From: Cymbidium sinense | Lineage: Eukaryota; Streptophyta; Magnoliopsida; Asparagales; Orchidaceae | Reading direction: 5' to 3' | Assembly: GCA_021442155.1 (NCBI GenBank) | Contig: CM038229.1 | Location: 70,142,443 to 70,206,442, forward strand | Length of the DNA stretch: 64,000 nucleotides | Part shown: positions 24,950 through 35,499 of the stretch, one piece after another | How positions within the stretch are numbered: position 1 is the stretch's first letter | How the letters are laid out: each line of letters begins with the position of its first letter | Program-made: the position numbers and the translations under genes | Notes under the pieces: model-generated | Database searches by the model: none | Told to the model about the DNA's origin: nothing | The model's input: the letters and a program-made list of their open reading frames with translations, nothing else

Positions 24950-27040
24950 AGCACCGCATAACAGAGTGGAGCCGCAACCTGACGATCCCGCTCTACAAGA
25001 CTCTCGGACTTCACTTTTGTTTCTAAGACAAGAAAATATAATGAATTAAATATTTACGGAACCTAAGTAATAGCATCGAGGCAAGTAGGATAAGTACTTG
25101 TGGATTTTTTGGATTTCTCCCAATAAGCCTTGAGCCTTGCGGAAACACCCTTTGACGTCTCTTGATTGGATCCTTCAAACCGCCTTATCCTTACCGATGA
25201 TGTGGTCGCCTTCTTCCTCTTAGCGATCACAAGCGGTGGAGAATTTCCACTTATTATGGAGTCCACTTCATCGATACGCTTAAGAGATGCAAGCATGTAA
25301 TCCTCAATCTTATTACCTGCTGGGAGCTAATTTGATATGCATATCGACTTATATGGTTCGAAAATAATGCCGCCATCTCGCTCCACATGTACTAACCTTC
25401 GTATGAACCATCGATGTAGATGTCCCTCTTTGCTCACGGTAGACCACCGCATGAGGAGGTACTTATCCAGGAATGCGCAAAGACATCATTCGCTAAGAAC
25501 TTTAATGCAGTGTATGCCCATCATTTCAAATTTCGCAACCAAAGAAATATCCATAGTAGACACATCAAAGTGGACAATCCGGGTTTTGGATGCATTCTTC
25601 TTCTCTAAGTTCCTCACCAAGTACTCCATGGGCCTATCATCCGATACGAATGATAATCCCCAACTCCATGCAAATTCTTCTTGAACATAGAGTAAAGCTT
25701 CCTCGTATAAAACAAAGCGACTTGCTTAAGAATTGGACTACTCTAACAACAGAACAATTCGATTGGATACACTTGAAGTCTTCATCATGTTCATTTCGCC
25801 ATGTTTCCATCACCTTCTCCAATCCCAAGAAACAATCTGTGAACTTGTTGGCTTGAAATACCATGAAAGTTATTTATGGCCACTACTGAGTGGACAAGAT
25901 GCCAATACAAAATTTATCCTTGTTGAATGCGGTGGACCATTTCTGCCTAATTGTGTAAAGCTCAGATAGCCAAGCATGATCGCTGATTGCTCCTCTAGCA
26001 GTGCACCAAGCATCCTCAAACTCATCCTCGTGTCACATTTGCTCATGCATGCATAATAGCCCTTGAACTCTCTTGTTACTACTAAAGCAATGGACCTTGG
26101 AGGGGGCTTTCTTTGAGATATGCCATTGGCACAACCTATGACGCGATGCGAAGTACATTCTCGATAGTTTCCATAGCCGATCTTGATCAAGAATATCGTT
26201 ATAGGATGCCCACCCATCAACCGAAGAAATGTCGAATAACCATGTGAATGACTCGATGGTCTCTTAGACAAAAGGCTACTCGAATAAGGCGTTTTGCCAA
26301 TGATGATTCACTCCAACGAGCGCACAGATTATATTTATTGAGCCGATCAGTTATCACATCCCCAAAACAATCAAATTCAACCCTAGACATACCATTGCTC
26401 CAAAAAAAACTCACCAAGCTATCGACGCATCAACCTGAACATCCCATGCAAACATCTCGTCCGCTGCTTGTCTTTCCTTGAACAGCTGTATTAATTCGTT
26501 GCTATCACCACTTGCAATCCGTGACCTTCGCTCTTTCTGGATGAAATTGAAAGCATCTCTTTTGGTGAATCCAATATTCTCTACCCCACCAACTTCCTCA
26601 GTTAGATAGCTGAACGCGTCAGTTCTAATGCCTCATCGCTCGTCTTCAAAGCGATGCCTTCATCGAACGATCTATGCGATCCGAGAAGATGATCACCGGT
26701 CTTTGCTGAATGATTATGGCTCTATATATTTTTAACCGACTAATTCTCCAAATCCACAATCGAATCATCGTGGACAACCACTCCTCAGACGTTTTCTTGA
26801 ATTTTGTTATATGGTTTAGATTGTGTTTTTTCCGACTGCACACAAAATCTCGATTTCAATTTCTTAGAAGTTTAGCCAATAACTTGTATGGTCTTTTCTA
26901 ACACTGGCAGTTTAATGTGCATAATCACTGCATAAGTTTCATTTCATGCACAACCGGTACATGATACCCCAAATTTGGGTCATTAGATAAAACAACTTCA
27001 TCATCGCATTGCTCATTCACCACATTCATTTGAAAACATA
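24950..27040 (-). pseudogene. FAR1/FRS-type MULE transposase gene, broken
   Basis: The blocks of a FAR1-RELATED SEQUENCE protein are in order on the minus strand. They are 'NVVNEQCDDEVVLSNDPNLG' (about 27035-26970), 'IQKERRSRIASGDSNELIQL' and 'ERQAADEMFAWDVQVD' (about 26560-26430), 'FFWSNGMSRVEFDCFGDVI' with the DDE-region Asp (26417 on), 'GGHPITI', 'SHRLCQWHIS' and 'WSTAFNKDKFCIG'. Then come 'FEKVMETW'-like 'LEKVMETWRNEHDEDFKCIQ' (about 25800), 'KFEMMG' with a decayed SWIM zinc finger, 'DKYLLMRW', and the basic tail 'RRFEGSNQETSKG' (about 25150). Many frameshifts separate the blocks. FRS genes derive from MULE transposases; this one lies opposite an Ulp1-type gene and inside repeat arms, so a transposon copy is more likely than a host FRS gene. 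Confidence 0.75.
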
Positions 27041-27139
27041 GAGTCCAAACAGTCAGAGATAATAGAGTAAGAAACAGAGATGAGAGCATAGAGGTACAAT
27101 TAGTCCAGAGAGTATAGACAAAAATACCCAAAAAATCAT

Positions 27140-27680
27140 TCAACAATGACCAAATTGAACCTGAGGAGAGGCACAGAGGTACAGGGTATAGGTAAAGGTA
27201 TAGAGAATGATGTACTGAGGTATAAGAAGGGTATAGATAGAACGATATGACAGAGGTAGCAGATACAGAGGGCACAGAGGTACAGAGAATACAGAAGGTA
27301 TAGAGGCATGAAGGCATAGGGTATACTGAGAGGTACAGAGGTACAGAGGCACAGAGAGGTATAGAGACAGAGTGCAGAGAGAGGCAAGAGGCACAGATAC
27401 AGAGACAGAGTACAGAGGTGCGAAATCTCTTAAAATCCAACCACATCATTGCTTGATTGAGATTTAGTTACCATGATCGAACAACCGCTGAAAAGTGAAA
27501 CAAAACTGGAAAAAAATCGTCTATACTTGAAAGACACTACAGAGAGTACATATGTAAATAAGCACATAAAAATTAATCAAACAACCACCAATTTCGTCCT
27601 GAAGGATTACATTGAATATGTTTTCTCCGAACTTTACAAAAAAATCATGAAAAATAAATATGAATACGTGATTACAACTC
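27140..27680 (+). repeat. Right arm: diverged 146-bp monomers plus TACAGAG simple repeat
   Basis: 27400-27670 contains two diverged monomers of the satellite at 42.3-46.3 kb, for example ACAGAGAGTACATATGTAAAT followed by 'CATAAAAATTAATCAAACAACC' and 'TGTTTTCTCC' parts (27535-27640). 27140-27400 is a purine-rich simple-repeat expansion of the same GAGTACAGAG motif (CACAGAGGTACAGAG variants). The orientation is opposite to the left arm at 18.9-19.9 kb. Confidence 0.65.
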
Positions 27681-27706
27681 CTTAAAAGATTACCGATCCA
27701 TTTTAT

Positions 27707-27781
27707 TTACACATCGCCTATTTCCTCAACGCCCATTTCAGATTCATTCTCCTTCTTCATAGCTCTTCGTAATGCTGCCGT
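27707..27781 (-). pseudogene. Orphan terminal exon of an unrecognised gene
   Basis: On the minus strand a good 3' splice site (TTATTTGCAG) is followed by 24 codons, 'TAALRRAMKKENESEMGVEE' then 'IGDV', a TAA stop, and AATAAAA directly after it. The protein end is charged and acidic. No upstream exon was recognised; the terminal-repeat-like sequence at 27.9 kb lies just behind it. It may be a captured host exon or the last exon of a decayed transposon gene. Confidence 0.4.
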
Positions 27782-27839
27782 CTGCAAATAAAAAAATACG
27801 ACGCAAATGAAGATATTTTTAATTTATCCCGATATACTC

Positions 27840-27990
27840 ATTCCCCATTGTTTGGGCGCTAAACCATGAAAAATCGCCGTCTTTCATCATTTTTGGCACC
27901 GTTAACTGTGCCACGCGTCGTAATGCGATTGGAGTCCGCACGTAAAGCTACGTGCGGACACCGGACGTAATATTTTCCCCTCTCGTACAG
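27840..27990 (-). repeat. Terminal-repeat-like sequence with perfect 11-bp hairpin
   Basis: GTCCGCACGTA-AAGC-TACGTGCGGAC (about 27934-27959) is a perfect hairpin, followed by ACCGGACGTAATATTTTCCCC. In reverse complement this resembles the arms of the foldback element at 18.08 kb and the sequence at 46.93-46.99 kb. It may be the right terminus of the two-gene transposon or an independent MITE; no target duplication was found. Confidence 0.5.
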
Positions 27991-28129
27991 GGCACGATTG
28001 AAAACCGTAAGCACTACCACTGCTCTCACAGCGGCAATCCTCGTGGCTCTCATGGATTCTGCCACTTACTTTTTCATCTTCTCCTAATCTTTCTTTAGAG
28101 CAGTCAACAGTGGAACGCCTTTGCTGCTG

Positions 28130-29386
28130 CAACCTCTGGAATACAATGGACAGGCATTGAGCTAATCACTTTGGCGACAGCGGAAGGCACTCGAGAATGC
28201 CTTCACGGTAGCCTTCCGATACCCAACCGAACTAGCACCAACGTTATCCAAGAGTTGTTGGAATCACCGGTGGCGAAAGCTTCTCTAGTGGCCGATACTA
28301 CCCTTACCGCGCCCAGCTGGACTATTCATCCACCGGCGGAAAGTCCAGTGATGAATAAGATCAATGGGAAACTTCTGAGAACGGCTCCTTGTCTTGGGGG
28401 ATCTTCTTCGTCGGATTGTTCGACGCCTTTGTCACCACTGTTGCGATTATTCATTTGCGGAGGCTGCGGAGAGGGCTGTCTATGAGGAGGGGCAGCATCT
28501 TATCAGGGATATATTGGAACAACCGGTTGTACAATCTCATATTTTAAGTTGATCTCCGCATAAGAAGATTTGACAGCAAAGAAAGAGGATTTGGAAGTGC
28601 TTTACTCTGAAAGCAAAGAAGTTGAATGAAGTTGTGAGGAAAGCATGTAGAAGTCAAGAGAGCTAAATCAAGATCAGCAGAGCGGAGACAGCTTCAATCT
28701 GCTTGCCATCGAAGTTCAGTTCAAAGTACTAACAACACTAATGATGACAATAATATTAACTCCAGAAAGATTTTTGTAGGAGGATTGCCATTTAATATCA
28801 CTGAAGATGAGTTTAGGAGCTACTTTGAGAAATTTGGTTCACTGAATGATGTGGATGAATGATAGTGAAACACATCGGCCAAGAGGCTTTGGCTTTATAA
28901 CCTTTGATTCATAAGAGGCGGCACAGACTACGATGCGGAAGAGATTCCATGAGCTGAATAAAAAGTTGTAGGGGTTAAAATAGCAGTTCCCAAGGATAAT
29001 CACAACTCTTCTGGCAGTAGCCATATCAACATGAATGATAATTTTATCCCAGGTTGGGAGAGGCTAAATTCTTAAGTTAATTATAGTCCTTGGGGATATC
29101 CACCTTATGATCCTGAATATGAGTGTTATTATGGTTATGAATCACAACTTGTTCCTGGTTATGGGTTCGGACCATTAGCTATGATGGTGGATATACATAT
29201 GAGGGCTACGGTGCAACTGGTTATGGGCCTAGCTGTTATATGAGGAAGGCTAGCGGAGGATATCATGGTGCTAAGTGGCTTGGGAAGGGAAAGTTAAATC
29301 AAACTGGCGCCAATCAGCATATGAAAGAGCTTGCCAATACAGTCTCTTTAGAGCTTGAGAATGTCAAGGTTGATGATGCTGAATAA
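28130..29386 (+). pseudogene. Pseudogene of an hnRNP-like protein with RRM domains
   Basis: The clear RRM is at 28760-28985: 'RKIFVGGLPFNITEDEFRSY' (RNP2), 'FEKFGSLND', then 'RPRGFGFITFDS' (RNP1) and 'FHELNKK'. The Gly/Tyr-rich tail 'YSPWGYPPYDPEYECYYGYE' and 'GYTYEGYGATGYGP' (29090-29250) and the end 'ELENVKVDDAE' follow, with stop TAA at 29384-29386. Traces of a first RRM ('FAEAAERAVYEEGQHLI') are near 28450-28490. Two RRMs with a Gly/Tyr tail is the layout of plant RNP1/Musashi-like hnRNPs, which bind RNA in the nucleus. In-frame stops and frameshifts show it is dead. No introns are evident in the 3' half, so it may be a retrocopy. Confidence 0.75.
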
Positions 29387-29391
29387 TCTCT
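29383..29391. repeat. 9-bp target-site duplication, left copy
   Basis: ATAATCTCT, identical to 35484-35492. It overlaps the TAA stop codon of the RRM pseudogene. Confidence 0.9.
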
Positions 29392-29730
29392 GGCAATTTT
29401 TTTAAATTGAGTACGGTTAAAATGTGAATTAGCTAATTAAGTATTAATAAAAAAAAAATTTAAGAATAGGTATGCAATTAGTGGTGACGCCACGCCATGT
29501 CGCTCGACGTGGCGTGCGTGAAAGAGAGTGGCCGCCTCTAATCGATCGCTGATAGAAGCGCCCAATTAGTGGCGATCCGGTTGATGAGCCGCCGCCCACT
29601 AATCGACGACCGAAGATATCATTAGATCTCCTCTATTTTTTGCTCGATTCCTCCCCCAAAACTCCGCTCGTAGGAACTCCAACCAAACTCCGACCGCCCA
29701 CCGAGCACGGTCCTCCGCCCTCTTGAACTT
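29392..29730 (+). repeat. Left TIR of the MULE
   Basis: First ~85 bases match the right end in reverse complement almost perfectly; the rest is patchy but shares AATTAGTGGCGA, GAGCCGCC, CCCACTAAT and CGAGCACGGTCCTC-like stretches in order. Contains several copies of a GCCCA(A/C)TAATT-like motif. Confidence 0.85.
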
Positions 29731-30229
29731 AGACTGATCTGCATTTGCGTCTTGTCTGTGTATTCGATAGAAACTTTTAGTTTTTCCGATTCGCAACGCT
29801 TTAACTACTTCCTCTCTCACCGTTGGAAGTCAACTTTAGCTTTCGGCGACGATTCTTGCAGCTCCATTTCAGTTGAGGAAAATTCCCTTTGGCGGATTCT
29901 ACATTTTTTTAGCGCACATCCTTGTCATTCTTCGTAAACACACAGTAAATCACTTTTAATTTATTTAGGTGTTAAGTAGCCAAAAGTAATATTAATTAGG
30001 GTGTCGGTTAATATAAAATTCTCATTATTCATATAACTTGTTTTGCAAGATGAATAGAGAATTTGTTTCGCTGATTCTTTTCTATGGAAGAGTATCGATG
30101 AGCAATTCGCCCAAGTTATGTGGAGGTCGAAATAGTCCGTTAAGGTTGTCACGACTATCGGAATTGAAGCAATTATGAGAAGCTTGCACATTGATTGCCA
30201 CCGTCACTCAGTGTCGTTATCTAGTGGGT

Positions 30230-31095
30230 AGCGGATTTATAGCGTCTGTCATATCTGACGATGACGTTTGCGAAGTTACACTTGACGAAGCTTCCCGTCA
30301 GATGTTGATTTGAAACCTAGAGAGATTATAGGTAGAATGGAGTCGAAATTCAATGTTAAAGTTTCGTATATGAAAGCATGAGATGCAAGGCGTAAGGCAA
30401 TAAAAGCAATATTCGGTAATGGGAAGAGTCTATAGGACTCGCCTTTATATGCAATCGCCTACTACTTTACTTACGCCTAATAATTCAATCTACCACTACG
30501 CAACATTTTGGAGACTTTTTTGGGCTTTTGGACCTTCAATAATGGGATGGAGTTCTTTGCAGACCTGTTGAGCTGGCGGTACTTTTTTTGGGCAAGTATC
30601 GTGGCACATTATTAACTGCCGTAGGAATCGACATCAATAATGGGTTGTTTCCTCTAGCTTTTGCTATTGTGGAATCAGAGAATGTTGATTCGTGATTGTG
30701 GTTTTTGTTGTGCTTGCATGATATGTTACCCTAGTGTCTAGTAGACGTGATTTATGCATAATATCTGATAAACATGCTGGTCTCTTGCGTGGATGCAAAG
30801 AGATTTTTTCTTGGGCAGCGCATAGGCATTGTTTGCACCATTTACGTGAAAATTTTAAAAAAATCGTGCACAAACTGGGAATTGCTGATGTTGAGTTTCT
30901 ATGCCAAAAGATGTATATGGCAGGTAACACTGATGATATTCGTCAATTCAACCGTTTAATGCTAGACATTAAAAATGTTAAAGAAGAAGCGTACAATTGG
31001 CTTGTAGAGCGTGACCGTAAAATGGTCTCTTGCGCGATGGTGGTGTCGCCCTTCCATCGCCGGCGGGCGAAGTTTAGACTTCAATTAGTGGGGAA
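30230..31095 (+). pseudogene. MURA-type MULE transposase, broken
   Basis: In order on the plus strand: 'DARRKAIKAIFGN' (about 30390), 'FWAFGPSIMGWSSLQTC' with one frame change (30510-30570), 'FLGKYRGTLLTAVGIDINNG' and 'LFPLAFAIVESENVDS' (30586-30690, where the family has W a TGA stop is found), then the open stretch from 30734 with 'LCIISDKHAGLL', 'HRHCLHHLRENFKK' and 'EAYNWLVERD'. These are the conserved blocks of the MULE transposase domain (DDE fold). The D in 'SDKHAG' and the C-x(2)-H-like 'CLHHL' are present. The C-terminal SWIM zinc finger is missing; sequence changes after about 31080. Confidence 0.85.
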
Positions 31096-31249
31096 GATCC
31101 ACCTACTTATATTCTTCAGAGCAACATAGACACAGCGGTTTCCTGCATGATGCCCGAGCTAGCCAAGCTGCACCATGCCAATGCAAGAGAATAGCAAAGA
31201 AGCATTGCACCAACGAAAGCAATTCCACCCTTCCATAAAAATTTTCAAG

Positions 31250-31515
31250 TCATTAACATCGCACAATAAATAGTTGTTTAACACAAGCAATTCCACCTTA
31301 TTAAGTCTAACCGATACTTTATTATCACACAATAGGCCCAATGCATTCCTCCCACTATCTAAAACATTCACTCGTTTTAATGACTTCATCAGTTATTGTC
31401 ACAAACCCACTTCTAAATCTTCTACAACTAAGATTACACTCTATGTATTTAATTTTAAATCTACACAACTGAAAACCTTTACACTCTAAAAGATCGAACT
31501 CCATATTTCAAGTTT
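31250..31515 (-). mobile_element. Fragment of an RTE-type LINE inside the MULE
   Basis: The stretch around CTTCTACAACTAAGATTACACTC and 'AAAACCTTTACACTCTAAA' aligns closely with 53500-53765 of the LINE nested in the hAT, same strand. It covers the region after the RT domain. No target duplication was recognised. It lies between the transposase and PMD genes. Confidence 0.75.
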
Positions 31516-31774
31516 CTCCGTGAAAACACTATCGTTGCGTGGTCCCAAGGCCCTAATGAGGAAAGAGGGGAGTTGCATTAGATAGTGGATATCCAGCATA
31601 AAACTTGTTCAAAAACCATGACATGAAACCTTAAATACATTAACTGCTATATACATAAATAAAAATTCATTGGTATGCATGTAATAAAGTAACAACTAAT
31701 AAAATGTACACAGATAAAATAACTACTAAAAATTAGAAAATAACTAATAAAAATTCACTATGCCATAATCAAAA

Positions 31775-33660
31775 TTAGCGTGTACATGACTCTGTAGTTT
31801 GTAATGAAACAGAAAGATAAAATGTAGATGAACGTCTAAACCCTACCAGACAACGCCTTCCTCCGTTCTGCGTGGAATAGCACCACTCCTGTGTACCGGT
31901 CGCGAGATGACGATCGATCACGCGATGATGGCCCTCTAGTGCAAGATCCTCGGCACTGTGCGACATATCATCCTGTGATTGGAATATAGGTGAGTCATAT
32001 GGACGAGCGAAGGTCCGGATCGCGCGTAGAAGGACCGAGATCGATAGAAGGACTTGGATGAAAGTAGATGGATCGGCTCGTGCGAGACACCCTTCAGAGC
32101 ACCGATCTATAATATGTGTCACCAATATGTACACGCTCAAGGTCTGATATCATCTGCACCTATCGACACATCGTGTAAGTGGTGATCATCCACGACCGGC
32201 ATGGTAAATATGTCCCAGTTGCCGATATGGTCCACACAAAACATAGAATGTAAAATTATCACTTACAAAAATATTGAATATCGATATCATAACTTACATA
32301 AAGACGCTCGGGTGCTCTAGGGTAGTGTCGGAGGATCTGCGCCGTAAGTACAAAGAAGCCCACGATGAACCGATGTATGTCACCGATAGCTCTTCCTGTC
32401 CACAACCTCATCTAGGCCCTCGACGAGGCAATCCCTCCGCCTCTCCCAAGAAGCAACGTGTGACTGGTGTTAATCAACCCAGTCGGCATCTGCTTTACCC
32501 CGACCATCGACCCTTTTGAAACTAGGGTCAACTAGGGCTACATCTACTCTGGGAATAAGGTCGAGGCGCAGAGACTTCTCTGTAAATACCACTCAATCCT
32601 CTTCCTGATAAGAGGGACTCGCAACCATATGTCGAGCCTATAGAGTATATATCGATGATGATGCGCTGATCTCATCACTCCCAAATCACCTACACGTATA
32701 ATAAAATAATGTTAAAACATAATCATCATTACAGTCATTTAGACTAAAGTGTTAACTGCAGATCCAACCTGTGTTTGCCGCAAGCCATCTAGCTCATTTC
32801 TGTACACTGCAACATTCACTATTGGCTGTTGGAGAACATACTTCTCATTCCACCTGCACACAAAAAATAGTTTAAAGATATATATAAGCTGCATAATTTG
32901 AAAGTATAGTTAACAACACATACCTCAAACCAACGCTGAGACCAACAAGCTCTGCAGGATATGGCACATGTAAAGTCGGCCTACCCACATGAATATGCTC
33001 CCAAGCCCAAATCTGAAGGAGGTGTAGGCAACCAGCCATGTTGGCCCTGCTGGGTCTAGTCGACTCGTGCAGCTCCCTATATAGATGAGCCAAAATTGCT
33101 CCACCTATAGACATCATGCTAAAAGAATCGGATCCTCGAAGTGGTAAACCGTAGGTGGACCTCAACCAAGTAGTGGCAAGAAGCGTGAAATAAAATATAA
33201 GCCGCACGCCGGAAGAACTCCTCGCTCGACCATATGACTCCCAGAAAGTCCACCTAAGCCACCTCGGCATGCATGCATGCATGTGCGCCCATCCCGAATG
33301 TCGACTGATATGACCGACGGATCATGATACATCACGCCTGGTAATGGGTGTCATCCTAACAAATCATCGCAGCAATCAGGCCATGTGTCCCATCTCTTCT
33401 CCTCGCCAATCACAATCAGACCTATGATAGGTGGCCCATCAATCCGTAGTCCTAGAATCATCGCCATGTCCTGGAGCATCACAGTCATCTCACCTACGGC
33501 GAGGTGGAAGGTATTGGTCTGCGGAGACCATCTCTCAACCAAAGCGGTAAGTAACTGATGATCCAGCCGGATGAAGCGTAGCTGACTCACAGGTGCCCAC
33601 CGCTTCGCCGATGAATCTGTGCATGTAATGGGCCACCTTCAGATAAGCAAGTGTGATGTG
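31775..33660 (-). pseudogene. Plant mobile domain (PMD, MAIN/MAIL-like) transposon gene, decayed
   Basis: Exon-like part 33590-33351 reads 'QLRFIRLDHQLLTALVERW', 'TNTFHLAVGEMTVMLQDMA' and 'MILGLRIDGPPI', the start of the PMD. 33282-32925 reads 'YFTLLATTWLRSTYGLPLRG', 'SIGGAILAHLYRELHESTR' and 'NMAGCLHLLQIWAWEHI', its centre. A 70-base GT-AG intron (32923-32854) leads to 'WNEKYVLQQPIVNVAVYRNE'. Traces of the C-terminal part follow ('RIEWYLQR', 'FIVGFFVLTAQILRHYP', 'VTHIIDRCSEG') to about 31775. PMD proteins include host silencing factors (MAIN, MAIL1) and many transposon-borne relatives. Here it is carried by a MULE, facing the transposase gene. Stops and frame changes make it a pseudogene. 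Confidence 0.75.
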
Positions 33661-35100
33661 GCCTCAAGAATGGTGCTCTGAAAAAAAAAATCTAAGTATC
33701 CTGTCTGAAATAAAAGGTAAGCGGTACATCGCAAAAAAAAATTCACTTACGATGTCGGTGAGCCGATGTCATAGGGAGGCAATACTAGGATGAACCACGA
33801 AGGTGCCGCTCCAATGGTGGGCCTGCCTACGCCACCGACGCCTACATGGCGGTGCTCCTCGCCATTGAACCCGAAAAGTAGAAGATTATGGTTTACAATC
33901 AACGCATACCGCAAATTATGAGAAATAACGGATCGACTAAATAAAAGTAGAAGATTAGTTTTGATTTTGTGACCGTTTTCCATCAATATAATAACCCATT
34001 GATATGATGGATTCCAATCTTCAAGCTACAAATTTCTAAGAGCTCATAAATAATCATATGAGATGGCAAAAATCATGTATAGAATTTTGATAAGGTTATA
34101 GTTTCACTAAAGAACAACCATTCATAATATTTCATAATAAATACAAATAAAAGAAAGAATAAAAATAGGCAAGCCATACACATCTGAAATACATGTGAGC
34201 GTAAACAAACCCTCATGTGTCAATGGCTAAAGATGCAATAATAAAGAAATTGAGAGAAATAACAAGGTTATGTGATAGATGGAGTGGAATTAGTAGAGCA
34301 ATGAAGTGGGGAAAAAACAATTGGAAACAAAAATGTGTAGAAATAACAGTTAGGGATTAATAAGAGGTAGAAAACATGGCATAACTGAAATTTTATTAGA
34401 ACATGTTGAGAATGGAGCCAGACACGACAAGATCAAAGAGATTCACTAAAGAAGTAAATACAAGCACAAAATCAACACACAAAGTTATGTGGAAAACCCC
34501 AGGATGGGAAAAAACTATGGGTGCAAGGAGGAAAACTTCACTATATAAATACAAGGAGGAGAGACACTCATATAGACTTACAAGAGTGTAATCACTCACA
34601 ATCTATGAGCACTCACAAGAGTATCTTACTTGAATTTCTTGGATACTTTAAAGTGACCCTGATGACCCCTATTTATAGTAATAAAATTCTTTCCCAAAAT
34701 TCTCTGAATGTGCTTAAAGTTCCTTCAAAATCTATAAAATATACGCGTTCTAGAATCATCCAGGTTCTTGAACATATGAGTAGCTTATAGAATCCTCCAA
34801 ATAGTTTTGAACATTCTAGAAGCTTCCATAGGTTGAATTCAAGTCACACTTTAAGAACATGTGAAATGTTAGCCTTTTGAAATTCCTTCCATCAACCTAG
34901 AAAATGAGGATTCAACTTTTTTCAAAATGATGCAATTTTAAAGAAATCCATTTTTTTCTAATTTTATGCATTGATCATCGATTGAAGAAATGACAAAAAA
35001 TGATAGAAATAAAAGAATAGGATAAAGAAGAAGCTGGAGCACGATGAAAGACGCGTGCAACAAGATCGAATGAACAAGAAAAAATACCTAGAAGAAGTCG
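33661..35100. other. Inner right part of the MULE, AT-rich, with an LTR-like piece
   Basis: No domain is seen. 34450-34620 (CACAAAGTTATGTGGAAAAC, then a TATATAAATA box at about 34542) resembles the promoter part of a plant copia LTR, but no second LTR or target duplication is visible. The rest holds short AT-rich open stretches only. Confidence 0.35.
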
Positions 35101-35109
35101 GTAACGGAC

Positions 35110-35483
35110 AAAAAAAGCATAATGCGGTCGATCTATGCTGTGGCCGGAAGTTCAAGAGGGGCGAGGACCGTGCTCTGGTGGTGAGTTTCCTGAGTTTGAG
35201 TTTTGAGAGCGAGGAAATCGAGCAAAACCGAGGAGATAGATCGGGGCCAATCGCCTAATGATATAGTCGCCAATTAGTGGGCGGCTCAGATAAGCCGCCG
35301 CTCCGGTAAGGGCGATGGCTTCGACAGAAGCGTAGCCCAATTAGTGGGCGACGCCATTTTTGGCATACGCCAACGACGCAGGCTGCCCACTAATTGGGCG
35401 ACTATACCTATTCTTAAAATTTTTTTATTAATACTTAATTAGCTAATTCACATTTTAACCGTACTCAATTTAAAAAAATTGCC
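35110..35483 (-). repeat. Right TIR of the MULE
   Basis: Reverse complement of the left TIR; the terminal ~85 bases match almost perfectly. Contains CCAATTAGTGGGC (35268-35280), GCCCAATTAGTGGGC (35337-35351) and GCCCACTAATTGGGC (35384-35398), an imperfect palindrome in both orientations. Confidence 0.85.
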
Positions 35484-35492
35484 ATAATCTCT
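35484..35492. repeat. 9-bp target-site duplication, right copy
   Basis: ATAATCTCT, identical to 29383-29391. Confidence 0.9.
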
Positions 35493-35499
35493 TAACGTG

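Larger units (their letters stand above)
29392..35483 (+). mobile_element. MULE (Mutator-like element) with transposase and plant mobile domain gene
   Basis: The two ends are inverted repeats beginning GGCAATTTTTTTAAATTGAG, nearly identical for about 85 bases and recognisably related for about 300 more (left 29392-29730, right 35483-35110). They are flanked by a perfect 9-bp duplication ATAATCTCT. Long TIRs with a 9-bp duplication are the signature of Mutator elements, and the interior encodes a MURA-type transposase on the plus strand and a PMD protein on the minus strand. All coding parts are broken, so movement now would need enzyme from another copy. Confidence 0.9.

Noticed and set aside
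24950..27040. Functional host FRS (FAR1-related) transcription factor gene
   Set aside because: Too many frameshifts and stops, SWIM region decayed, and it lies inside transposon arms opposite an Ulp1-type gene.
26925..27449. 174-codon minus-strand open stretch rich in Cys, Leu, Ser and Tyr
   Set aside because: Most of it is the TACAGAG simple repeat; only the last ~30 codons belong to the FAR1-type gene.
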